Assembly (NCBI RefSeq): GCF_014189505.1
Contig: NZ_CP050301.1
Coordinates: 1,185,501 to 1,249,500, forward strand
Direction of reading: 5' to 3'
Source: Phyllobacterium sp. 628
Lineage (GTDB): Bacteria > Pseudomonadota > Alphaproteobacteria > Rhizobiales > Rhizobiaceae
Length of the DNA: 64,000 nt
The notes below the pieces were generated by a model, which was given only the letters and a program-made list of their open reading frames with translations, searched no databases and was not told where the DNA came from. Of this stretch, positions 18,751 through 28,609 are shown in pieces. The translations under genes and the position numbers were made by a program. Positions within the stretch are counted from its first letter, which is position 1. Every line of letters starts with the position of its first letter.

Positions 18751-19047
18751 TCATGCCTTGTACAATCGTATCGGGCTGGTCTTCTCCCGTTTCACCACGC
18801 CTTTGGCTTCCAGATCGAGCTGGACAGCTTTTGCCCACCAACCGGCTTTGGCACCGCCCGGAAAAACCTCCTGTGACAAGACATCCGTCAGCTGTTCGCG
18901 GATTTCCACCACGGTCAGACCGGGTGCGGTTACTGGCAAGACTTTGAGATAGGCTTCCTTCATGGCGTCGTATTTGACCTGATCAAGCCGCTGCTTGCTC
19001 CCCGGATGATTGACGTTCTCGACTCTAACTTTGAGAGACTGTGCCAT
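18751..19047 (-). CDS. Small conserved protein of unknown function
   Basis: A 98-residue soluble protein starting MAQSLKVRVENVNHPG. The ATG at 19047 has ggagtaag just upstream and is preferred over 19065. The segment LFPGGAKAGWW-type (here VFPGGAKAGWWAKAVQLDLE) and the C-terminal REKTSPIRLYK resemble a small family I know as DUF6958, whose function is not established. It probably has its own transcript, with no obvious partner. Confidence 0.7.
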   Translation of the reverse strand: MAQSLKVRVENVNHPGSKQRLDQVKYDAMKEAYLKVLPVTAPGLTVVEIREQLTDVLSQEVFPGGAKAGWWAKAVQLDLEAKGVVKREKTSPIRLYKA

Positions 19048-19258
19048 TTTGCTTACTCCTTCCATTGCCTGTTAAAGCTGACCTTTGCTAACAAGACGAA
19101 TGAGGGAGTACTATTTCGACAATCAATTCGAAAATTAAACAAGACTTGGCCATGGAGTTGTTCGTTCCAACAGTACGTCATAGTTCGTTTCACTTTAATT
19201 CCTCTAAATCGCATGCTTAGATTGGCTGGTCATGTGATTCATTGAAATGGGGAATATT

Positions 19259-19699
19259 ATGAATTCAGTACAGGGAATTACTGTTTTTGCGTTGATCGGT
19301 TCAGCAGCACTGGTATCGGGATGCGTTAATCATCGGGGGAATGAAGCAACAAATTCTGCCAACGTCTCTTCGGAAAAGTCAGCGACGACTGGCAAGAGGA
19401 GCAGAATTTGGAGCAATTACCAAGTTAAGGAAGATTGTTCCTCTGGTATTATCCCTACGCTGAAGGTCACGTCAGCACCCGTCCACGGAAAGATTGAAAT
19501 TGTTGAGGAAACAGTATCCCCAGAAATTCCGGCCGACAACGTTCGATACAAATGCAATTCCAGAAAATACAAAGCGGCAGTTGCGTATTATACCTCAGAA
19601 CCGGGATTTAGCGGTACAGATAAAGTGAGCCTATATGCAGACTGGCGCAGCGATCAAATGTTCACGTACACGACAGTGCGTATAAAAGTAAGCAAATAG
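19259..19699 (+). CDS. Small lipoprotein of unknown function
   Basis: A 146-residue protein with a lipoprotein signal: a hydrophobic helix ending in the lipobox LVSGC (about residues 18-22). The mature part is Ser/Thr-rich, then forms a compact domain with paired Cys residues and a bacterial Ig-like ending (GFSGTDKVSLYADW, about residues 118-131). The ATG at 19259 follows gggaa; 19247 is also possible. Codons are more AT-rich than neighbours, hinting at acquisition. A terminator follows. Confidence 0.65.
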   Translation: MNSVQGITVFALIGSAALVSGCVNHRGNEATNSANVSSEKSATTGKRSRIWSNYQVKEDCSSGIIPTLKVTSAPVHGKIEIVEETVSPEIPADNVRYKCNSRKYKAAVAYYTSEPGFSGTDKVSLYADWRSDQMFTYTTVRIKVSK

Positions 19700-19723
19700 C
19701 TCAGGTTATTTCGAAGGGTTGTT

Positions 19724-19749
19724 GGTCGGGATTATCCCGACCCTTTGTT
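19724..19749 (+). terminator. Terminator after the small lipoprotein gene
   Basis: Stem ggtcggga/tcccgacc (19724-19731 with 19735-19742), three-base loop, followed by ctttgtttt. It also lies about 40 bp beyond the convergent lactate permease stop. Confidence 0.85.
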
Positions 19750-19786
19750 TTGTAGGTAATGAACAATCTTACAATGGCCAGCTTTT

Positions 19787-21451
19787 TCAAGGCGGCGTGA
19801 CAATCATCCATGTGAAGACATAGGCCTGCAGCATCACCAGAATGCCGACAAGGCAGGCAAGTACGATCGAGTGCTTGAAGACAAAGCGCAGGATCGTGCC
19901 TTCGTGCCCGTACCAGTTGGTCGCGGTGGAGGCGACGACGATGGACTGGGCGTCAATCATCTTGCCCATGACGCCGCCGGACGAGTTGGCTGCGCCCATC
20001 AGGATCGGCGAGAGGCCGAGCTGTTCCGAGGTGATCTTCTGCAGGTTGCCGAAGAGCACATTGGAAGCCGTATCGGAGCCGGTCAGCGCCACACCGAGCC
20101 AGCCGAGCAGCGTACCGAAGAACGGATAGAGCACGCCCGTTGCCGCAAAGGCGAGGCCGAGCGTGGCGTCGATGCCAGAAAGCCGCGTCAGCGTGCCGAT
20201 GGCCAGCATGGCAGAAATGGTGATCAGCGAGTAGGAACAGAGCTTGATCGTCTTGCCATAGACTTTGAGCATTTCGCCGGGCTTGTAGCCCATGACAAGG
20301 CCGGAAATGACGGCGGCAATCAGCATGCCGGAACCGGTATAAGACAGCCATGTAAAGGCAAACACCGCCTTTTCCGGTGTCGGCTGGGCTGCGATGGGCG
20401 CAACTTTCATAATCAGATTGTTGAGGCCGGGAACAGCATAGCTCAGTGTCGCCCATGGATTGACGGCGTTTTTGAACCAGTCTGTACCCCAGAGCAGGAG
20501 AACGGCACAGACAATGATCCAAGGCGTCATCGACGCCCAGACTTCTGCCCGCGTCGGCTTGGCCTTGGATACCTGTACCGGCGGAACCTGTGATGCGGAA
20601 TCATCGCGCGTGCGCAGTGCTGCGGAGGTCCATATGACTTTTGGCTGCCAGATGCGCAGGAAACCGATCAGGCAAGCCATGGAAATCAGCGATGCTCCGA
20701 TATCAACGATCCAGGGATTGATGAAATTGGAAATCAGATATTGCGGCACTGCAAAGGACACGCCTGTGACCAGAATCGCTGGCCAGACTTCCTTCATGCC
20801 CTTGTATCCGGCAAAAGCCCAAACAACCCAGAATGGTATGATGAGTGAGAAGAACGGCAATTGCCGTCCGACCATCGCGCCAAGCAAAAAGGGATCAATG
20901 CCGGTGACGCTGGACAGCCCGGCGATCGGCGTTCCCAGCGCGCCATAGGCGACAGGGGCGGTGTTGGCGATCAGCGAAAGACCGGAAGCCGCCAGGGGTG
21001 AAAAGCCAAGGCCGATCAGGATGGCGGCTGTCACCGCAACGGGCGTTCCGAAACCGGAGGCACCTTCAAAGAAAGCACCGAATGAAAAGGCGATGAGCAA
21101 TATTTGCAAACGCCGGTCGCGTGTCACGCCGCCAATAGTGTTCTGCAGCGTTTCGAACACGCCTTTCTCCACCGTCAACCGGTAGAGGAAGATGACATTG
21201 AGAACGATCCAGCCAATAGGGAAGAAGCCCGTGACGATGCCTAGAATGGACGCGCGGATGGACAGGTCCGCTGGCATGGTGAAAACGAATATTGCCATCA
21301 GGTTTGCCACCACCAGCGCGATGATCGCGGCTATATGCACCTTGACCTTATTGGATGCGATCATGGCCAGCAGCACCACAACGGGTATTGCTGCCGCTAG
21401 CGTCGAAAGAACGGAATTGCCGAAAGGATTGTAGACCTGATTCCACATCAT
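19787..21451 (-). CDS. lldP: L-lactate permease
   Basis: A 554-residue inner-membrane transporter of the LctP family, importing L-lactate (and glycolate) with protons. It has about 13 hydrophobic segments and the conserved family stretches FEGASGFGTPVAVT and GVALTGSDTASNVLFG. The start MMWNQVYNPFGN is typical. No lactate dehydrogenase or regulator gene is adjacent, so it appears to stand alone. Confidence 0.93.
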   Translation of the reverse strand: MMWNQVYNPFGNSVLSTLAAAIPVVVLLAMIASNKVKVHIAAIIALVVANLMAIFVFTMPADLSIRASILGIVTGFFPIGWIVLNVIFLYRLTVEKGVFETLQNTIGGVTRDRRLQILLIAFSFGAFFEGASGFGTPVAVTAAILIGLGFSPLAASGLSLIANTAPVAYGALGTPIAGLSSVTGIDPFLLGAMVGRQLPFFSLIIPFWVVWAFAGYKGMKEVWPAILVTGVSFAVPQYLISNFINPWIVDIGASLISMACLIGFLRIWQPKVIWTSAALRTRDDSASQVPPVQVSKAKPTRAEVWASMTPWIIVCAVLLLWGTDWFKNAVNPWATLSYAVPGLNNLIMKVAPIAAQPTPEKAVFAFTWLSYTGSGMLIAAVISGLVMGYKPGEMLKVYGKTIKLCSYSLITISAMLAIGTLTRLSGIDATLGLAFAATGVLYPFFGTLLGWLGVALTGSDTASNVLFGNLQKITSEQLGLSPILMGAANSSGGVMGKMIDAQSIVVASTATNWYGHEGTILRFVFKHSIVLACLVGILVMLQAYVFTWMIVTPP

Positions 21452-21580
21452 GAATGCCCCTCATCATGGAGCACCGTTGACTATCCGAATACCTCGAACA
21501 ATCGTTCGGTACTCTAGTATATGTGTCAGATGGAGGTATTTGTTGCAGGTTCAAAAGAGAATGCAACTGCGTAAAATCAG

Positions 21581-21603
21581 AACGCCGCCGAAATGGCGGC
21601 GTT
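21581..21603. terminator. Hairpin between lactate permease and glutathione transferase genes
   Basis: A perfect 9 bp stem aacgccgcc/ggcggcgtt with a five-base loop sits about 30 bp beyond the glutathione transferase stop. A T-run is evident on the plus side only (gggttttt after a few bases), so termination efficiency on minus is uncertain. Confidence 0.6.
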
Positions 21604-21631
21604 TGCGGGTTTTTCAACAGGCAATGCAGCC

Positions 21632-22336
21632 CTATGGCCGTTTTGGAATATCCAAACCGCGCTGCACGGCCGGACGGGCAAGACAGCGTTCGAGCCAGAC
21701 AGGAACGTTCTTCAGGCTGGCATAGTCGACGAGATCGCCAGCACCGTAGAAACCGACCAGATTGCGGACCCAGCCAAGCGTAGCGATATCAGCAATGGTA
21801 TATTCATCGCCCATGATCCATTGGCGGCCTTCAAGCTGTGTTTCCAGCACTCCGAGCAGGCGCTTTGACTCATTCGCATAGCGCTGAAGCGGGCGCTTGT
21901 CTTCATATTCGCGACCGGCAAACTTATGGAAGAAACCGACCTGGCCGAACATCGGGCCGATTGCAGCCATCTGGAAGAACACCCACTGGATCGTCTGATA
22001 GCGCAGTGCCGGATCGGCGGGCAGGAACTTGCCGGTCTTTTCGGCGAGATAGAGCAGAATGGCGCCCGATTCGAACAGCGGCAGCGGTTTGCCGCCGGGA
22101 CCGTCTGGATCGATGATCGCCGGGATCTTGCCATTGGGGTTGAGCGACAGGAACTCGGGTGTCCAGCTCTCGTTCTTGCCAATATCGACAAGATGGACCT
22201 CATACGGCAGACCCAGTTCTTCGAGCATGATCGAAACCTTGACGCCATTGGGTGTCGGCAGGGAATAAAGCTGCAGACGGTCTGGATGCTGGGCTGGCCA
22301 GCGGGCAGTGATCGGGAAGGCTGAAAGGTCAGACAT
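21632..22336 (-). CDS. Glutathione S-transferase (YfcG/YghU-like)
   Basis: A 234-residue GST with a thioredoxin-like N-terminal domain (LYSLPTPNGVKVSIMLEELG; the TPNG segment is characteristic of the Nu-class YfcG/YghU/Ure2p group) and an all-alpha C-terminal domain with the N-capping box motif YTIADIATLGWV. Nu-class enzymes have disulfide-bond reductase/peroxidase activity. Single gene with its own hairpin downstream. Confidence 0.85.
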   Translation of the reverse strand: MSDLSAFPITARWPAQHPDRLQLYSLPTPNGVKVSIMLEELGLPYEVHLVDIGKNESWTPEFLSLNPNGKIPAIIDPDGPGGKPLPLFESGAILLYLAEKTGKFLPADPALRYQTIQWVFFQMAAIGPMFGQVGFFHKFAGREYEDKRPLQRYANESKRLLGVLETQLEGRQWIMGDEYTIADIATLGWVRNLVGFYGAGDLVDYASLKNVPVWLERCLARPAVQRGLDIPKRP

Positions 22337-22470
22337 GAGAATTCCTTCGTTGGATCAATTTTCGGCAATGATGGTCCGCAACCTTTTGGGTTCGCATCAT
22401 CATGCGGATGTTGGGCGGGCAGTCCTCACGAAGCTAGCATAGCCACGGGCGCGTTTTCCATCACCGAATG

Positions 22471-23619
22471 TCAGCGCGGGCGCACTTCACCGTGTGCAAC
22501 ATCAAAAAATTGCGCACGTCCATCCAGGCTGGAAAACAGCGCACGATCCGTACCGGTCATGAAAGCCTGCCCGCCGAGTTCTTCGATAATGTCGAACAGC
22601 GCCGCACGCCGGCCCTCATCCAGATGCGCAGCGATTTCGTCCAGCAGCAAGATCGGCGCCATCCCGGCAAGTTCGCCCGTAAGGCGGGCATGTGACAGGA
22701 TAAGCCCGATCAACAGCGCCTTTTGCTCGCCAGTGGAGCAGAGCGCGGCGGGCATGGCTTTCGGACGATGGCGCACAAGCAGGTCGGAGCGATGCGGACC
22801 GTCGAGCGTGCGCCCGGCAGCGCGGTCGCGGTTTCGTCCGTCATGCAGGGCGCGGCGGAAGGTTTCCTCGACGTCGGTTGCCGCTTCGATACCGACGCGC
22901 GCTTCAAGCTCGCCATCAAGGATACAGTCGGCCTTGGGGAAGGGTGTATCATCCGGCAGCCGCTCGATCATGCCGTTGATCAGACGCATGAGTTCGGCAC
23001 GCGCCGCGGCGATGGCAATGCCGAGCTCCGCCATGGGCGTTTCAATGGCATCGAGCCAAGCGCTGTTGCTGCGCTCTTCCGTAAGCAAACGGTTACGGCT
23101 ACGCATTGCCTTCTCATAGTTGAGAACGCGTTTGCCATGGGCCGGATCGATGGCCAACACCATGCGGTCAAGAAAACGCCTGCGGTCGCCAGCCGGGCCA
23201 GTGAACAATCCGTCCATGGACGGGACCAGCCAAAGAATGCGCGAATATTCCAGGAGATCATCGGCACTGGAGGCCGTCACACCATTAATGCGCACGCGCC
23301 GGGCAGTATCGCCGGGTGCATTGCCGGCAAGGCCCGTGCCGACATCGACAGAACCTTCTTCGGTTTCGATAGCGGCGTGAATGGCAAAGCCGTCGGGTGC
23401 ATCGTTGCGGGTTACATCCGTATAGGTAGCGCGTCGCAAGCCGCGTCCGGGCGACAGAAATGATACCGCTTCAAGGAGGTTCGTCTTGCCCGAACCGTTT
23501 TCGCCGGTCAGCACCACATGCGAAGGGCCAAGCCGCAGCGACAGACTTTCATAATTGCGAAAATTGGCAAGCTTCAACCGGCTGATCGAAACGCGGGCTG
23601 GCTTAGAATCGCTATTCAT
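22471..23619 (-). CDS. recF: DNA replication and repair protein RecF
   Basis: RecF is an SMC-like ABC ATPase that, with RecO and RecR, loads RecA at gaps. The 382-residue product has the Walker A GENGSGKT (about residues 39-46), the signature region near STGEQKALLIG, and Walker B ILLLDEIAAHLD. It lies 60 bp after dnaN, completing dnaA-dnaN-recF. The partner recR is also in the window (63191). Confidence 0.96.
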   Translation of the reverse strand: MNSDSKPARVSISRLKLANFRNYESLSLRLGPSHVVLTGENGSGKTNLLEAVSFLSPGRGLRRATYTDVTRNDAPDGFAIHAAIETEEGSVDVGTGLAGNAPGDTARRVRINGVTASSADDLLEYSRILWLVPSMDGLFTGPAGDRRRFLDRMVLAIDPAHGKRVLNYEKAMRSRNRLLTEERSNSAWLDAIETPMAELGIAIAAARAELMRLINGMIERLPDDTPFPKADCILDGELEARVGIEAATDVEETFRRALHDGRNRDRAAGRTLDGPHRSDLLVRHRPKAMPAALCSTGEQKALLIGLILSHARLTGELAGMAPILLLDEIAAHLDEGRRAALFDIIEELGGQAFMTGTDRALFSSLDGRAQFFDVAHGEVRPR

Positions 23620-23679
23620 TGGAAGTCCGACAGGACAGAGGGGGTGATGTAAACATCACCCATCACTAAAACAGCGAAA

Positions 23680-24798
23680 CTATACCCGCATCGGCATGAG
23701 GACATAGAGCGCATTTGCGTCGCCTGTATCCCGCACCAATGTTGGCGAGCCCGCATCGGCCAGCATAAAGATGGCTTCGGAACCGGACAACTGAGCCGTA
23801 ATATCAAGAAGATATTTGGCGTTGAAACCGATTTCGATCGGATCGGAATCATAATCGGCTGCAAGCTCATCGGTCGCACTGCCAGAATCCGGATTGTTGA
23901 CGGTCAGCGTCAACTGGCCATCGGCGATTGTCAGCTTAACGGCACGGCCGCGCTCGCTGGAAATGGTCGACACTCGGTCAACGGCCGAGGCAAAGCTCTG
24001 GCGGTCAATGGTCAGCTTCTTGTCATTACCGGATGGAATAACGCGTTGATAATCCGGGAACGTGCCGTCGATCAGCTTGGAAGTGAGAACCACCGAACCG
24101 ATGGTAAAGCGGATTTTCGTGTCCGATAGCTCGATTGTAACTGCGACATCTGGATCATCGACCAGTTTCTGCAATTCGGCGACAGTCTTGCGCGGAATAA
24201 TGATGCCGGGCATGCCCTCGGCGCCCGACGGCGCTTCCAGCTCGGCACGCGCCAGACGATGACCGTCGGTGGCAACAGCACGCAGCTTCAGCGAACCTTC
24301 GCTCTCGATCGCGTGGAAATAGATGCCATTGAGATAATAGCGGGTCTCTTCGGTGGAAATGGCGAACTGCGTGCGCTCGATCAGGCTCTTCAGCGCACTT
24401 GAGGAAATGCGGAATGTGTGGGTGAACGAACCCGCAGTCAGCTCCGGAAAATCCGATTGCGGCAGGCACTGCAGGCGGAAATTCGAGCGGCCTGATGTAA
24501 CGGTCATGGAATTGCCGTCGGCATTGGTTGCCAGCATCACTTCAGCGCCGTCTGGCAGTTTGCGAACGATATCATAGAGCAGATGGGCCGGTACAGTTGT
24601 CGCGCCAGCCTGTTCGATCTGCGCGGCTGTGGCTTCCGTCACTTCGAGATCAAGATCGGTGGCTTTGAGAGCAAGGCTTGCGCCATCCGCTTGCAGCAGA
24701 ACGTTCGAAAGGATCGGAATGGTGTTGCGCCGTTCCACCACACGATGGACGTGGTTGAGCGACTTCAGAAGATTGGAACGTTCAAGAGTTACACGCAT
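23680..24798 (-). CDS. dnaN: DNA polymerase III beta subunit (sliding clamp)
   Basis: DnaN is the homodimeric clamp that tethers Pol III to DNA. The 372-residue product starts MRVTLERSNLLKSLNHV, has three clamp domains of about 120 residues, and ends in the standard LMPMRV. It is downstream of dnaA with a 186 bp spacer holding a hairpin and one near-consensus DnaA-like box (24962-24970), so it may have its own promoter. Confidence 0.97.
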   Translation of the reverse strand: MRVTLERSNLLKSLNHVHRVVERRNTIPILSNVLLQADGASLALKATDLDLEVTEATAAQIEQAGATTVPAHLLYDIVRKLPDGAEVMLATNADGNSMTVTSGRSNFRLQCLPQSDFPELTAGSFTHTFRISSSALKSLIERTQFAISTEETRYYLNGIYFHAIESEGSLKLRAVATDGHRLARAELEAPSGAEGMPGIIIPRKTVAELQKLVDDPDVAVTIELSDTKIRFTIGSVVLTSKLIDGTFPDYQRVIPSGNDKKLTIDRQSFASAVDRVSTISSERGRAVKLTIADGQLTLTVNNPDSGSATDELAADYDSDPIEIGFNAKYLLDITAQLSGSEAIFMLADAGSPTLVRDTGDANALYVLMPMRV

Positions 24799-24912
24799 GA
24801 TAAACCGGTCTCACTGTCTTTATCGACCCAAAGCCAACAGAGGCTTGCGGCGCTTTTTCTGGCGAGAGGGTGAAGTTCCCCCAAGGTCAAGCAAATTGGC
24901 AGAAAGTCACCG

Positions 24913-24959
24913 TAAAAAGCAAGCCTGCGGCTGGTATCAACGTACCATACCACAGGCTT
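24913..24959 (-). terminator. Hairpin with U-run after dnaA
   Basis: On minus a stem aagcctg/caggctt (24953-24959 with 24921-24927), extended inside by ggtat/atacc, is followed by a run of five T (24914-24918). It can act as a terminator or attenuator between dnaA and dnaN. Confidence 0.6.
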
Positions 24960-24984
24960 TCTGTTGATAAGTGGCGTGATGCCC

Positions 24985-26541
24985 TTATTGGGCCTGATCG
25001 TTGATCAGACGCTTCAGAAGCTCAATTTCCTGTGACAGTTTCTGGTCCTTGCCGGCAACATCCTCGATCTTGCGCACAGCATGCAGAACCGTCGTGTGAT
25101 CGCGGCCGCCAAAGCGCCGGCCGATTTCCGGCAGAGAACGTGGTGTCAGCATCTTGGCGAGATACATAGCGATTTGACGAGGCTTGACGATGGTGCGTGT
25201 GCGCCGGTTCGACAAAAGGTCCTGCTTGGAAACGTTGTAGTGCCGCGAAACAATGCGCTGGATTTCTTCGATGCGGATACGCTTGGCTTCGCCGCCGCGC
25301 ATCAGATGGCTGAGCAGTTCGTCAACACGATCCACGGAAAGGTTCGGCTCGAATGTCTGGCGGAACAGCAACTGGTTGAACGCGCCTTCCAGCTCCCGGC
25401 CGCTGCCGGTGACAGACTGAGCGACATGGTCGAGAATCTCAGGTGAAATATCGAGCGACTGGTCTTCCTGCTGGGCAGCAACGAGGCGGCGCTTGAGAAT
25501 TTCGAGGCGCATCACATAGTCGGGCGAGACCATTTCCAGTGCGACACCGCCCTGAAGGCGCGAACGCACGCGTGCATCCAGTGATTCCAGTTCTGAAGGC
25601 GGACGGTCCGCAGCCACAACAACCTGCTTGGCGCTGTCGAGCAACGTATTGATCAGATGGCAGAATTCATGCTGGATCGACTTGCCCTGCAGGAACTGCA
25701 TGTCATCGATGATCAGTAGGTCGATATCGCGCAACTGCTCCTTGAAAGAGAGCGCATTGTTATCGCGAATAGCCGTTGCGAAACGCCACATGAAATATTC
25801 AGCGGTCAGGTAAACCACACGGGTGCGCTCGGAACGCTTCAACGCATCTGCGGCAATTGCCTGCAGAAGATGTGTCTTACCAAGGCCAACCGAGGCGTGG
25901 ATGAACAGCGGGTTGAAGCGTACGGCACTGGCACCGGCATCGGCGATGGTACGCGCTGCAGCAAGGGCGACGCGGTTGGGCGAGCCGTCAACAAACGTAT
26001 CGAACGTATAGCGCGGATCCAGCGGCGATCCGAAAACAGAGTTCTGTCCTGGGCGGTCAGTCGCACGGTCTGTAAAATGTGCCGGCGCCTTTTTGTCCTG
26101 GGATGTGTTGCCAACCGGGAAAACCGGCTTGTCACGGGTAATGGCGCGCGGATCGGTGCGCAATGTGGTTTCTGCTTCCAGAGAAGGGCGGCAGGCGCGG
26201 CTGGCGCTGCGGAAGACAATCTCAACCTTCAGAACCTGCTCGTCCTCTTCACGCCACAGCGCGTTGATCATGTCGGAGTAGTGATTGTTGATCCAGGAAC
26301 GCAGGAATGCGGTTGGCACGGACAAGCGAACAATGCTCTTGGATGTTTCGTCCAGCTTGAGACGGCCGAACCAGCTTGAGTAAACTTCATTTCCGAGTTT
26401 GGCCTTGAGTTTGATCTGGACTCTCTCGAAAATCATTTCGCTCTGGCTGATGGCCGATACCATACTCTTCCCTTCGTCCATATGGAGCGGGACCATGGCT
26501 GCATTCGTGCCGTTTTCCATTATTCCGCTGGTCATTGTCAT
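24985..26541 (-). CDS. dnaA: Chromosomal replication initiator DnaA
   Basis: DnaA is the AAA+ protein that unwinds the origin. The 518-residue product has domain I, a variable domain II, an AAA+ domain with Walker A GLGKTHLL and Walker [13 protein letters not shown], and domain IV with the DNA-recognition sequence [12 protein letters not shown] near the C-terminus. Start: ATG 26541 is preceded by aggatgagg; an alternative in-frame ATG lies at 26535, and the longer frame to 26658 is unlikely. A gene-free stretch of about 860 bp lies upstream. Confidence 0.96.
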   Translation of the reverse strand: MTMTSGIMENGTNAAMVPLHMDEGKSMVSAISQSEMIFERVQIKLKAKLGNEVYSSWFGRLKLDETSKSIVRLSVPTAFLRSWINNHYSDMINALWREEDEQVLKVEIVFRSASRACRPSLEAETTLRTDPRAITRDKPVFPVGNTSQDKKAPAHFTDRATDRPGQNSVFGSPLDPRYTFDTFVDGSPNRVALAAARTIADAGASAVRFNPLFIHASVGLGKTHLLQAIAADALKRSERTRVVYLTAEYFMWRFATAIRDNNALSFKEQLRDIDLLIIDDMQFLQGKSIQHEFCHLINTLLDSAKQVVVAADRPPSELESLDARVRSRLQGGVALEMVSPDYVMRLEILKRRLVAAQQEDQSLDISPEILDHVAQSVTGSGRELEGAFNQLLFRQTFEPNLSVDRVDELLSHLMRGGEAKRIRIEEIQRIVSRHYNVSKQDLLSNRRTRTIVKPRQIAMYLAKMLTPRSLPEIGRRFGGRDHTTVLHAVRKIEDVAGKDQKLSQEIELLKRLINDQAQ

Positions 26542-27399
26542 TGCCTCATCCTGATATTTATCTGTTCGGACTTTATTGATGTCCGTGTTTTCATGTGGAC
26601 CGGTCGAAGACCGGTGTGCAGAGTTGTAGAGCCGATCACCCCTATGAGCGGCTTTCAATCTCTGGGAGCTAGTGGATTATTAGGGACAGTAACGTGCTGT
26701 ACAGATCTGAACAATCTTCCGCTGAAATTTTAAAAACCGTCACGTCCATATCCTTCTCAACTTTGGCGCAAAAAGACTCACGCCCGGCTGATGCCAGCGC
26801 TGCCAACTTGCTTCTTTTCTGAAACGATCCAGGTTTGCATAACCTGAATACCGACAAAATCTACCCGCTACGCAAACAAATAATCTGCGTCCGAACCCAC
26901 TAATTTTATAAGCCTGTTAAATGGGTTTTTGCCCACCCCTTCGATGTCTGGACCTTACAAAAACCTTTGCGGTGAGGGCAAGGGCAGGCACGCCGCTTTT
27001 TTAGTGAATTAAAGGTTAACGCTTTTATGTTTTTTTTAACGATCCCCGGTACGGTCGGGAAAAAGCCTTCGGATTCAAAGCCTTTTTTGGAATGCCGATT
27101 TTGCTGCACTGCGGAGTCACGCGATCAAAAAAAATATTAAATTATCGCTTGACAGTAGCTGGGGTGGCAGATTCTCGGCACTGGGTTTGCTGCGCAATGA
27201 CTACCTTCTGTAAATCATTGAAATTAAACAAGAAATGATGGTTGTCGCTTTTTGTCCGAAACTATTTGTGACCGGCATATGTCAGGGTTTTGATATGCCA
27301 CAATCTTTTTCACTGGAAACGAATTTGTGCTCAAAATTTTGGCAAATAAAAAACCCGGCTAAGGACCAGCCGGGTTTAAAATAGACTAAATTGGTATGA
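26542..27399. other. Gene-free region upstream of dnaA and downstream of rpsT
   Basis: About 860 bp, AT-richer than its surroundings, with no credible coding frame (a 67-codon minus frame at 26906-27109 has no coding character). It should contain the dnaA promoter and leader. I found no convincing DnaA-box cluster, so I do not call it an origin. On plus, an AT-rich tract followed by TTGACA (27149-27154) and hairpins at 27217-27240 and 27274-27299 could belong to a small RNA. The rpsT terminator is at its right end. Confidence 0.5.
27345..27377 (-). terminator. Rho-independent terminator of rpsT
   Basis: On minus a perfect 9 bp stem aacccggct/agccgggtt (27376-27368 with 27360-27352) is followed by a run of T ending near 27346. 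Confidence 0.92.
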
Positions 27400-27666
27400 T
27401 TAAGCAGTCATGCCCTTGAGGCGTGCTGCAAGACGCGAAACCTTGCGGGATGCTGTGTTCTTGTGAACGACACCCTTGGTTGCTGCGCGCATCATTTCCG
27501 GTTCAACAGCCTTGAAGGCTACGGAAGCGGCTGCCTGATCACCGCTTGTCACCGCATCTTCGAACTTGCGAAGGAAGGTGCGCACGCGTGAACGGCGGGA
27601 TTTATTAACTTCGGTGCGGGCTTCGATCTTGCGCGCCGCTTTCTTGGCCGAAGGAGTGTTGGCCAT
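27400..27666 (-). CDS. rpsT: 30S ribosomal protein S20
   Basis: An 88-residue basic protein starting [18 protein letters not shown], the standard S20 N-terminus, and ending with the conserved [16 protein letters not shown] region. S20 binds 16S rRNA early in assembly. Monocistronic: it has its own terminator and lies 156 bp downstream of the enoyl-CoA hydratase gene. Position between that gene and dnaA is conserved in this order. Confidence 0.97.
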   Translation of the reverse strand: MANTPSAKKAARKIEARTEVNKSRRSRVRTFLRKFEDAVTSGDQAAASVAFKAVEPEMMRAATKGVVHKNTASRKVSRLAARLKGMTA

Positions 27667-27822
27667 GATGCCTCTCTTTTCTGTCAGCTACTCGGCAGCT
27701 TCAAAGCGGCCGTCACAAAATAATAGGGTGGCCGAGGGGCCACCAAACGTTGTCGGGCTTATAGATCACGTTTCCCGTTGCGTCAACTTGGAATCGTTGC
27801 CTTGCCGGTGGATATTTCTACC

Positions 27823-28596
27823 CTACCGGTTTTTGAAATTCGGAGTGCGTTTTTCGGCAAAGGCCGCCATTCCTTCTTTCTGGTCTTCCAGCGCAAACAT
27901 GGAATGGAAGACGCGCCGTTCGAACCGCAAGCCTTCCGCTAGCGTGGTTTCATAGGCCCGGTTGACGGTTTCCTTGGTCATCATGGCAACAGGCAGGGAG
28001 AAAGACGCGATTTTCCCGGCCGCCTTCAGCGCCTCTTCGATCAGCTCACCCGCCGGGACAACCCGTGAAACAAGGCCGCTGCGCTCAGCTTCAGCCGCAT
28101 CCATCATGCGCCCGGTCAGGCACAGATCCATAGCCTTGGACTTGCCGATAAAGCGCGTCAGCCGCTGCGACCCGCCCATGCCGGGCATGACACCCAGCGT
28201 GATTTCCGGCTGGCCGAATTTGGCGGTATCTGCCGCAATGATGAAATCGCACATCATGGCCAGCTCACAGCCGCCGCCAAGCGCATAACCGGCGACCGCC
28301 GCAATCAATGGCTTGCGCAGCCGGGTCACCCGCTCCCACTCGCTGAAATAATCGCCGAGGTAAGCATCGGCAAACTGCAATGTCTGCATTTCCTTGATGT
28401 CGGCCCCGGCCGCAAAGGCTTTTTCCGAACCGGTAATGACGACGGCACCGATTCGATTATCTTTCTCGAAGTCTTCCAGTGCGGTGCTGAGTTCGGCGAG
28501 CAAGGCGGAGTTCAGGGCGTTCAGGGCCTGTGGCCGGTTAAGCTGAATGAAGCCAACCTTCTCGCGTGTCTCCACGATGATATTTTCATAGGCCAT
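27823..28596 (-). CDS. Enoyl-CoA hydratase
   Basis: A 257-residue crotonase-family protein. The oxyanion-hole segments AAGADIKEM (about residues 64-72) and [13 protein letters not shown] (about 107-119) and the catalytic Glu region [19 protein letters not shown] are all present, as in short-chain enoyl-CoA hydratases. It catalyses trans-2-enoyl-CoA hydration in beta-oxidation. Starts 13 bp after mutM, so it is the third gene of deoB-mutM-ech. Confidence 0.92.
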   Translation of the reverse strand: MAYENIIVETREKVGFIQLNRPQALNALNSALLAELSTALEDFEKDNRIGAVVITGSEKAFAAGADIKEMQTLQFADAYLGDYFSEWERVTRLRKPLIAAVAGYALGGGCELAMMCDFIIAADTAKFGQPEITLGVMPGMGGSQRLTRFIGKSKAMDLCLTGRMMDAAEAERSGLVSRVVPAGELIEEALKAAGKIASFSLPVAMMTKETVNRAYETTLAEGLRFERRVFHSMFALEDQKEGMAAFAEKRTPNFKNR

Positions 28597-28609
28597 CTGA
28601 ATAGTCCTC

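Noticed and set aside
24962..24970. TGTTGATAA, one mismatch from a DnaA box, between dnaA and dnaN
   Set aside because: A single near-match is expected by chance. No cluster of boxes or AT-rich unwinding element with it, and in this order the origin is often not next to dnaA, so I do not call an origin.
26906..27109. A 67-codon minus-strand frame in the dnaA-rpsT gap
   Set aside because: Low-complexity Lys/Cys-rich translation, no ribosome-binding site of note, no family resemblance.
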